Shown here in pieces: positions 17,414 through 24,698 of a stretch of DNA of 24,698 nt. Position 1 is the first letter of the stretch; each line of letters opens with the position of its first letter. The notes beneath the pieces were generated by a model that worked only from the letters and a program-made list of their open reading frames with translations, did no database searches and had not been told where the DNA came from. Origin of the DNA: Tetmemena sp. SeJ-2015. Its lineage: Eukaryota > Ciliophora > Spirotrichea > Sporadotrichida > Oxytrichidae. Where the stretch lies: the NCBI GenBank assembly GCA_027382625.1, contig JAJKFJ010023985.1, forward strand, positions 1-24,698, in the 5' to 3' direction. The position numbers and the translations under genes were made by a program.

Positions 17414-19083
17414 ATGACAGATTAAGATATAAAAGTGTTCAAAATAACCCTAATTGGAGACTAAGAAACTGGAAAGACCTCCCTTGTGTTTAGATATATT
17501 TATGACACAATACAAGAGCAATACATACCCACTCTCGGAGTTGCAAGAAATTATAACAATTTCTGCATTCTATTCTTCTATTAGAGTTGATATTTATCTA
17601 TTCTTTATTCTTAAGATAAATTTAATCTTGGATAGAATTATCTCTAATTTTTAAGTTGACTTCTTGTAGTGGACAATAGATATCCAGGGTAGACTTATTA
17701 AGCTTAATCTTTGGGATACTTCTGGACAGGAGAATAAAAACATAAGGGGGGGCCTTTCCTAGTCATCTACTTTTTTTCATGAAAATATGAAAAATCACTA
17801 TCAAGCCTAAAATCAGCCAAAAACACCAAATTTTTAGTCTAAATTCAATTTCAAACGGCCTTTCCTAATAATATTCTTTAATTTGAAAATAGAGCTTTAT
17901 TTTGGAGAAAACTTGAAGACAAAAAATTGTGTTTAGGGCAACTTGATAGAAAGAAGAACAATATTTTTTAAATAAAACCATTTATTTTCAATATATAATA
18001 AAATAAATAACAGCGAAAACATATTATTTGCAAAAAATATTTATATGTTGAGATGAAGTTCCTAAATAAGTGCTTTAAGGTCTTGATATTCTATTATGAA
18101 ATATTTAGAAGAGAATTAGAATAATAGGATTTCATAATTTATCATGGCTTCAAAGGAGCAAAGTAAATTTAATAAACCTAAAGACTTATACATTAATCTT
18201 ATATTATATTGCGATTGTATGGTAGGACTAAAATTGAAGAGGACTCGAATATTATGATATGATAGTTTAGAATACTTTGAATTTATTATTACATTAGATA
18301 TTTTAAACTTGTGAATGTATTGATTTTTCATAATTATACTGTCATTCCTTTGCAATTTAATTTTTGTGAAAATAAATTTCACGAAGATCCTAAATATTAT
18401 CTAAATTAAAGAATAGTAGTCAAAGAGACCTTTTGGATTTGAATTTTGACCAAAGATTTGCTTTTTTAGGCTGATTTTAGGCAAGATAATGATTTTTCTT
18501 ATTTTCATGAATAAAAGTGGATGACGAGGAAAGGCCCCCCAAACATAATTTTGCATTTTATATTTAAAGAGAGATTCAAATCACTCTCCCCTACTTATTA
18601 CAAAGGATCCCATGGAATGATTCTAAAATTTAAATTTACTTAATTATATAAATTAATTTCAGAATTCTAGTGTACAACTTAACAAAGAGAGATAGCTTCG
18701 ATAAATTGAGAGAGATGGCACAAGAAGCTTTTTAATAAATATATATATTGATATTAAAGAATAAGCTATTTAACTCACGGAGCAAGGCGTGCCAAAAACT
18801 GTAGTTTCCTAAAATATTTTATACAAAGTTTTAAAGTTGCAAACTATTTAGACTAGCAGGCAGGCAGAGAAATTTAATTCATATTATAATTTGAATAGAA
18901 TTTAATTTCGTTTGAGGAGGGAATGGCTTTTGCAAACGAGATAGGAGCTTCCTTCATGGAAACTACTATTTATGATAAGAACACAGTCGAATAGATATTT
19001 TTAGAGATTAGCAAATTAATAGAAATAATTATAAATATGTAAATTAAATTTTTAGCGAGAAAATATTGCAATCTCTCTAATGA
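17414..19083 (+). CDS. Rab-like GTPase C, IES-interrupted, carries a transposon inside one IES
   Basis: Start ATG 17414 (MTDQDIKVFKITLIG), chosen because it aligns with B, D and E; an upstream in-frame ATG at 17370 is not shared. Stop TGA 19081. Motifs: GDQETGKTSLV, TLGVDF, NLWDTSGQERFKSL, YYKGSHGMILVYNLTKRDSF, ANYLDQQ (in place of NKxD), [19 protein letters not shown], ending SEKILQSLQ. Pointers with left/right copies: AGTTG 17539/17654, GAGA 17730/18569, ATTCTA 18620/18664, AAGCT 18725/18763, AATTT 18871/18904, TTAGC 19008/19052. A small frame shift near 18800-18835 needs an 8-bp removal between AAAGTT repeats, which is the least certain join. No C-terminal Cys. Confidence 0.8.
17738..18548. 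mobile_element. 795-bp inverted-repeat element with 8-bp target duplication AAACATAA
   Basis: The element spans 17746-18540, flanked by exact AAACATAA copies at 17738-17745 and 18541-18548. Its ends start GGGGGGGCCTTTCCT (7 G left, 6 G right) and form long imperfect inverted repeats of about 145 bp. 8-bp duplications occur in hAT, P and Merlin families; the GG-type ends and long inverted repeats do not settle which. No transposase motif is seen, so it is probably non-autonomous. Confidence 0.85.
17813..18382 (-). CDS. Possible 189-aa ORF inside the inverted-repeat element
   Basis: With TAA/TAG as Gln a frame runs from ATG 18382 to TGA 17813. The product is rich in Ile, Leu, Phe, Asn and Lys, as AT-rich DNA gives by chance, with one better-looking part (EYQDLKALIQELHLN). 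No DDE transposase motif is visible. Since only TGA stops translation, a frame this long in AT-rich DNA is only mildly unusual. Confidence 0.25.
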
Positions 19084-20013
19084 AAAAATCATAGTTGTTA
19101 TCCGTCAAAATATTTATTCTAAGTAGGATATTTTATGCTTCTTTAAGTTTTAATTCTTAATTTATTCACTTCTTTAAGGAAATCCTATGTTTGAACATAG
19201 ATAAGTTTTAATAATTCATAAAGTAACTGACTTTATTAATTTTCAAGTTTAATTTAGAAACAAATTTCTAAATTATAAGTTTATTAAAAATTTTTAAATT
19301 AAAATTATTTTAGCTGACTCTTAATAATGATAAAGAATATTTTCTTTAAATAAAAGAATTCTTAAAATCTTTAATTAAAGCAATTTATAATTAAAAATTT
19401 TAAAGCTGTGAATGTAAAGCAGAATTAGAAGAATATTTCAAAAATAAATTGACACCTTAAGATACTGTAATAAAATTTACTGAAATAAAAACTATTTTTT
19501 AAAAAATATTTACTTAATTTTTTTTGGAACTATATTTACGATCACAACTTCTTTACTTCATTCAATATTTACATTAAATATTTGTAAATTTAGAATGAAG
19601 AATTTATCTACTTAAATTGTTTATTTAACAGCATAATTATGTAAACCTTGAGGAGGCATAACTAAAAATATTCATTGGAAAAATAGTGTAAAGAGACTGT
19701 ATTGAAAATGAAATTTAGAAAAGGTAAATTTGGCGAGTTTTTTATTATCAAATTTTGCAAAATAATTATTCATTCAAATTTTACTCTAGCAAACTAATAT
19801 TTCAAAAACTTTATTTAAATTAAAAAAGTGAACAAAGAAATTGAAAATGGAAAATTTTATAAACAAATACTTTTATAAAATCTGTTTTATTCCTAAACCT
19901 TATATTTTTGATTTAATTCATTCCTGAAATTATTATTCATCTTTCAAATTATTGTCAAAGAGAAAATAAAGAAGATAGGTGGAAAAGATAATTATAATTT
20001 TATCCTAGTAGGA
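19084..20013. other. Spacer before GTPase D, homologous to the spacer before C
   Basis: AT-rich with no gene seen. Matches to 16440-17413 in order show that the copies arose by tandem duplication of gene plus spacer. The shared leader (AAATAAAGAAGATAGGTGGA, then ATTATAATTTTATCCT) precedes the ATG. Confidence 0.5.
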
Positions 20014-20856
20014 ATGTCAGAGTAAAGAGATTTTAAGTTGTTCAAAATAATCCTAATTGGAGACTAAGAAACTGGAAAGTCCTCCATTTTGTAGAGATAT
20101 GTTAATGATACTGTACAAGAGGGCTACATTTCCACTATCGGAGTTGCAAATTAATAATTACTATCATTTTTAAAACTTCATTTTCCCCTATTAGAGTTAT
20201 TATTATTTATTTTCTTTGAGATAAATTTAGTCTTAGATAAAATATCTTTATATAAAAAGTTGACTTTATGATTAAGACAATAGAAATCTAAGGAAACCTT
20301 ATTAAGCTTCAGATTTGGGATACAGCAGGACAAGAGAATATAATCATCTTGTGCTTTTTATTTTAAAGAGAGATTTAGAGCAATCACACAGGCTTATTAC
20401 AGAGGTTCGAATGGGATCATTCTAAATTGAGCTAATTATATTTAATTTCAATATTCTAGTGTACAACTTAACCAAGAGAGACAGCTTCAATAAAATGAGA
20501 GAGATGGCACAAGATGCTATTTAAATTTTCATTTTGTAAAATAAATAAGCTCTTTAACAATCCTAGCAAGGTGTAGCCAAGACTGTAGTTTTATATAAAA
20601 CCTTTTTTGTAATTTATAAAGTTGGAAACTATTTAGACTAGCAGATGAACAGAGAAATTTTATTGACATTATAATTAAAAAAGAATTAAATTTCGTTTGA
20701 GGAGGGAATGGCTTTCGCAAACGAGATAGGAGCTTCCTACATGGAAACTACTATTTATGATAAGAACTCAGTCGAATAAGTATTCGAGGAGATTAGCATT
20801 AAATATGAATAAATAAATGTACTTTTAGCCAGAAAATATTTCAATCTCTCTAGTGA
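20014..20856 (+). CDS. Rab-like GTPase D, IES-interrupted, most intact copy
   Basis: Start ATG 20014 (MSEQRDFKLFKIILIG), stop TGA 20854. Motifs: GDQETGKSSIL, STIGVDF, QIWDTAGQERFRAI, YYRGSNGIILVYNLTKRDSF, KTVVLYKVGNYLDQQ (NYLD in place of NKxD), [28 protein letters not shown] in place of the SAK loop, ending SQKIFQSLQ. Pointers with left/right positions: AGTTG 20142/20258, GAGA 20334/20368, ATTCTA 20419/20453, GCT 20516/20549, AAATTT 20655/20688, TTAGC 20793/20825; a TATAAA repeat near 20595-20625 may mark another. Switch II is canonical here (WDTAGQERF), unlike B and C (D[ST]SGQE). No prenylation Cys. Confidence 0.85.
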
Positions 20857-21067
20857 GTACATTTTATAATTTTTGTCCAAATCCAGGCAATATTATTCTT
20901 TCGTCAAAAGGATATCTTTTGCTTCATTTAATTTTAAGAATTTGATTTATCTAAATTTTATATGCTTAAATTTAAATTATTTTATTAAAGAGTATCGTAC
21001 CAAAATAAAATTATAGAGTAAAAAATAGAAGTTTAGAAAAGAATATAATAGTTTATCTCAAGCAAGA

Positions 21068-21939
21068 ATGGCAGAGTAGGAATTAAAAGTGTTAAAAGTG
21101 CTCTTAATTGGTGCCTAAGAAACTGGAAAGTCGTCCCTAATGCTGAGATTCACTCAAGATGTAACCACATATGATTACATATATACTATCGGAGTTTAAT
21201 TTTTAAATTAGAAATATAAATGCATTCTTTCTAGTAGAGATAATATTTATTTATTAATCATAATTTTGAGATGAATATACTCTTTATAGCAAATTATTAT
21301 TAATTTTATAACAAAAGAATTAAAGTTGCCTTCGAGTCGAGGACTTTAGAAATCTAGGGCAAACTGATTAAACTTCAGATATGGGACACTGCTGGTCAAG
21401 AGAATTTAATAATATTTTAATTAAAAAATTTTTAAAGAGAGATTTCGAGCAATAGTACCTTCTTTTTACAGAGCTGTACATGGAATCATTCTAAATTTAT
21501 AAGAATAAATTATAGAGTTCTAGTATACAACTTAACCAAGAGGAAAACTTTCGATAAATTGAGACAATTGGCGCAAGAAGTTTTTTTAAAAAAAATAAAA
21601 TTCATTCCATTTGCAAATATTTTTTAATGAGCATTTTAAGTTGTGGGCCAAGGACTGCCCATGACATTAGTTTTAAATTGCATTTACTTTAAATTTATAA
21701 AGTTGGAAACTATTTAGACTAGCAGGCGAACAGAGAAATTTAACTCTCATATTATTTAAAATAGAATTATAATTTAGTTTGAGGAGGGAATGGCTTTTGC
21801 AAATGAAATTGGGGCTTCCTTTATGGAAACTACTATTTATGATAGCAACTCAGTTGAATATGTTTTCAATGAGATTGGCAAAAATGAGAACATTATTTTA
21901 TATATTTTTGGCCTTAGAATATTTCAATCTCAATAGTGA
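21068..21939 (+). CDS. Rab-like GTPase E, IES-interrupted
   Basis: Start ATG 21068 (MAEQELKVLKVLLIG), stop TGA 21937. Motifs: [89 protein letters not shown], ending GLRIFQSQQ with no Cys. Pointers with left/right positions: AGTT 21193/21324, GAGA 21400/21437, TTCTA 21489/21518, AAGTT 21578/21638, AATTTA 21737/21771, TTGGC 21875/21908. The last pointer differs from TTAGC of B, C and D at both ends. This is the most diverged intact copy of the B-E group. Confidence 0.82.
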
Positions 21940-22460
21940 ACAGCTTTTCTGCCGAAATAAAGCTAAAAATCTTTATAAATAAAACAGCAAGGATATCTTC
22001 TATTCCATCAGTTTTAACTATTTAATTTATTCAAGCCTTTGTAATATTTAGTGTTTACAGTGTAACAAATCCATCAATTTCATCATGCTAAAGAGCAAGA
22101 GAAAAATAGAGATGCAATTAAAATATTTATTAAAAAAGAATTAAAAATATTAAATTTAAAAATAAATTTTTTAAATAATTGAATTAATAGAGTTATTATA
22201 AAATAAAGGTATCTTACTTAGTTTTAAAATAAAAAAAGAATGAATTTCATTTTATCGATTTTGATTTTATTTCTAAAATTTATTTTTACTTAATAATTCT
22301 CGATACTTATTGTTTATTTAATCTTAAAGGATGATATTACTCTAGATTTTTCCAGCAATTCTGATATCAAATTTTTGTATTAAAAATGATTTTTAAAATT
22401 GTTATTAACTGCCTAAGTCTTAGTTTGAATAGAAGTAAAATTGAATAGTTTAAAAATATC
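21940..22460. other. AT-rich spacer before copy F
   Basis: No gene seen. Sequence is strongly AT-rich with A and T runs and does not clearly match the C and D spacers. Confidence 0.4.
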
Positions 22461-23100
22461 ATGGATTCAAAGCCGTAGCAGCCTTAAAATAATTAAATAA
22501 AGGGGAAAAAATAAGCAGATAAAATTTTCAAGATTTTCCTAATAGGAGGGTGAGGCGCTGGAAAGACAGTTTTATTTACAAGATTCACAGAAGGAGTGTC
22601 TTATCATGGTCAGAAGCCCACATTTGGAGTTGATTTGAAAATAATAACTATATAATAATTATAATTTTTTTAAAAAGGAAATTCGATTACTTTATTTTTC
22701 TTGATTTAAGCGTTAAAAAAATCGATATTGAAGGAGAATAAATTAAACTAGAAATATGGGACAGCGCAGGTGTATAGAGAGTAAATATTTTATAAGATTT
22801 TATTTTAAAAATAAGAAATAGTTTATTTATTTTCTATTTAACTAAAATAAGTTAGAAAGATATCATGAATCTTTGTTTTTTGAAAATTTAATCTAAATTC
22901 ATGATAAGTGACTCTAGATAAATTTAAATTTAATGTTTTTTGAACGTTTATAATAAAGAGAAGGTCCAAGAATTAAGTCGAGACGCCTCTTCTTGCAATC
23001 AAAACCTTTGATTAAGTTTTTATCATTTTCATAGAGCTCAGTAATGGTTTGCGATATCAGGCGACTAAAATTCCAGAGATTTCTTTATTTAAACAAATAT
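22461..23100 (+). pseudogene. Rab-like GTPase F, relic with TGA in the P-loop
   Basis: Start ATG 22461 with a Gln-rich leader, then KIFKIFLIGG, in-frame TGA at 22551-22553, then GAGKTVLFTRFTEG and PTFGVDL. A TTGATTT pointer pair (22630/22701) joins GVDL to SVKKIDIEGEQIKLEIWDSAG. After that only scraps remain, such as EKVQELSRDASS near 22970 and NGLRYQATKIPEI near 23045; the GQERF, VYNLT and FEEGMAF segments are lost or unrecognisable. The TGA lies within the nucleotide-binding loop, so I read this as a decayed copy, nearer to A than to B-E. The end is approximate. Confidence 0.6.
22630..22700 (+). other. IES (71 bp) in copy F, pointer TTGATTT
   Basis: Same position as the AGTTG IES of copies B-D (after switch I). 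Removal restores PTFGVDLSVKKIDIEG. Confidence 0.65.
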
Positions 23101-23340
23101 TTAATAGATAATAAAATCTCCCTTGATAATTAATTCAATGCCAATTTCTCATCAATTAAAACCCTATGAGCTAATAGAGAGAAAAGAAAGAGAGAAATTA
23201 GCATTTGACAAATTAAATTATAATGAGAGTGAGTCCTAATAATTTTTAATTTACGCTCTTTAATATTTTTGAACTGATTTTCTTACATTTCTCATTAGTA
23301 CTAAATATTTGATTTTGTACGTCGAGCATCTTAAGCCAAA

Positions 23341-23529
23341 ATGATCATTAGAAAATATACTCCTGATAAATTCCATACTCTCTTGCGCTTACTTCGTATC
23401 TGCTTCCCCGAGTCAATCGCACTCCAAAGCATTTTTCTCCGAATTTTTATGATCATCTATCTGATCAAAACTCAAATGTTAACTTATTTGGGTCCACCTT
23501 CTATGTCTCAAGAGCTGGTGGTCTAGTGA
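23341..23529 (+). CDS. Small ORF (62 aa), unrecognised
   Basis: ATG 23341 to TGA 23527, one TAG read as Gln. It encodes MIIRKYTPDKFHTLLRLL followed by RICFPESIALQS, with a hydrophobic middle. Composition differs from the AT-rich spacer. The minus strand is also partly open here, so strand is uncertain. Confidence 0.3.
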
Positions 23530-23605
23530 ATTAATACTATAGTATAAACTGACTGGAGTTTGCTGCACTCTCAAACTAGATATAATTAAGTTTAATAATA
23601 TTTAG

Positions 23606-24025
23606 AGCTCTTTATATGCAATATTCAAAACAGCTTCATTAAATGAGAAAGTTAGAATCTAGGACTCTTAGCGTGGCACCAATAGTTGCTTGGCTGGGGA
23701 AGGAGAATAGCAGGCAATTATTCAATGCCCTTGCTAAGTTGTGATATCCCCTGGAGGCGATCTAGTTTAGTAATCAGTGGTAAGTGGTGTTGTGCGTCTA
23801 ATCGAGGGTGCTTGGATTGTGGCAAATCCCAAACTGTACGAGGACTGTTTTATATTCCAAGCCGTAGCCCTCTTGTCACTATATTTTGAACTCCCAGTTG
23901 AGGAGTTATGGAACTCAAACAAGGAGCTATGGTTGGAGTAGAAATCCCCGAGGAAACTTCTGATTAGAGGTAAGATCAGGCTACAGTAGTACGCGCAGAA
24001 GCAGCCTGTGAAGCTGTGCATGTGA
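23606..24025 (+). CDS. Coding-like frame (about 139 codons), partial, unrecognised
   Basis: A TGA-free frame ending at TGA 24023. It contains CPCQVVISPGGDLVQQS, then VVRLIEGAWIVANPKLYED, CFIFQAVALLSLYFELP and VEELWNSNKELWLEQKSP, which look like a folded protein. GC content is well above the spacers to the left. It has no clear start and may be an MDS. A shift near 23970 would open another good frame (RAEAACEAVHVRPDHWCV), so an intron or IES may lie there. A 125-codon minus-strand frame overlaps it; I prefer plus on composition, weakly. Confidence 0.4.
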
Positions 24026-24250
24026 GGCCTGACCACTGGTGCGTGCATAACCCATGTTACAGAGTTACGATCGCCTAACACCAAGGAGTCATACTTATCT
24101 AGTAAATTTTGTAAGCTTGTTGCGTTTATTCTTCCTCTTACCATTTCTAACCGAGCAAAGTGTTTTGGATTAAAATTTATTCTGAATTAGAGCTGAAGGA
24201 GGAGCCAGATGTGAAGTAACACAGGGTGGGGATTCTCTCTCGTTCCTTCA

Positions 24251-24698
24251 ATGAGAGCGGTGCAGCTGACATCATGGTTTGACGAGTTTATTGGGTTCGG
24301 TTACACCTGTTATAATCGTTTTATTTAAGCGCTCTGTTGGGTAACTCCTTAATTCCACTTAATTCCTTTCTTAATTCCAAAACAGCTTGCCCAACTGTCC
24401 ACTGGCAACTGCCAATTTTAAGACATTATTTTCGATAGAATTGTCGATAAATTTCACGATTTTGAATCTTTTCCAACAGAAGAAATTGAAAACTAAGAGG
24501 AGGAAAACTTTGAAGGCGATTTAAGAAGTATACTCTTTAATAAATAAATTACACTTGAAGAGCACATTCATTAATTTAACTCACCAATCATTCATCTTAA
24601 AAATTCTTCCACTACTGCTTCTAAGAGACTCGATTAGTCAAATAATGTCTTTATTTAGCGTTTTGCCTCAGAGATTCAGGTTAATTAGCAAGAAAACA
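24251..24698 (+). CDS. Partial gene at right edge, unrecognised
   Basis: An open frame from ATG 24251 (MRAVQLTSWFDEFIGFGY) to the window end, 149 codons with TAA/TAG as Gln. The later part is acidic and normal in composition: DIIFDRIVDKFHDFESF, PTEEIENQEEENFEGDL, RLDQSNNVF. In the overlapping frame just upstream a second coding-like piece (KEEPDVKQHRVGILSRSFNE, TGA at 24280) suggests an MDS junction nearby, so the start may be wrong. Family unknown. Confidence 0.45.

Larger units (their letters stand above)
17730..18568 (+). other. IES of 839 bp in GTPase C, pointer GAGA, containing an inverted-repeat element
   Basis: The same IES is 27-37 bp in copies A, B, D and E. Subtracting the 795-bp element and its 8-bp target duplication leaves 36 bp, the normal size. 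Removal joins DTSGQE to RFKSL. Confidence 0.8.

Noticed and set aside
23767..24144. 125-aa minus-strand ORF, the longest with standard stops
   Set aside because: Not clearly protein-like and it overlaps a plus-strand frame with better composition. Length under the standard code is not informative here. Not fully excluded.
1..24698. Decayed genes read with the standard code
   Set aside because: In-frame TAA and TAG are frequent and fall at tolerated or Gln positions of conserved motifs, while TGA is almost absent from coding segments. Reassignment explains this better than decay.

Overview
The window reads as germline (micronuclear) DNA of a spirotrich ciliate of the Oxytricha/Stylonychia/Tetmemena type. 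Two things support this. First, every recognisable protein needs TAA and TAG read as Gln, with TGA the only stop; an example is the P-loop GDQETGKT, whose Q is TAA. Second, the genes are cut many times by short AT-rich inserts that mostly lack GT..AG ends. Each insert is flanked by a 3-10 bp direct repeat, and removing it with one repeat copy restores the reading frame and the family motif. That is the signature of internally eliminated sequences (IESs) with pointers between macronuclear-destined segments (MDSs). True GT..AG introns are present in the same genes.

Layout. 1-722 (-): start of an unrecognised gene running off the left edge. 1098-1619 (-): two small coding segments. 1637-5347 (-): a long Asn/Ser/Gln-rich gene with several IESs. 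5486-5779 (-): the C-terminal MDS of HMG-CoA synthase. 5858-8912 (-): an unrecognised gene of about 927 residues, whole after removal of six IESs. 9118-10324 (-): a Rab7-like GTPase with four IESs and one intron. 10682-12194 (+): the body of HMG-CoA synthase. 12567-23100 (+): a tandem array of six Rab-like GTPase genes or relics (called A to F), with two terminal-inverted-repeat elements and two apparently foreign coding segments between or inside them. 23341-24698: small or partial reading frames running off the right edge.

Main result. HMG-CoA synthase is a scrambled gene. Its first roughly 415 codons lie on the + strand and its last roughly 60 lie inverted about 5 kb away, with two complete genes in between. 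The two parts share a 10-bp pointer (AAAACTAGAC) in inverted orientation, and joining there gives an in-frame protein of about 475 residues. In the Rab array, homologous IES sites are kept in paralogues B to E while the pointer bases change together at both ends. One IES has captured an 795-bp inverted-repeat element, and another (509 bp) holds an unrelated MDS-like coding segment.

All product calls come from motif reading by eye. No database search was possible, and macronuclear sequence would be the decisive test of every IES call.
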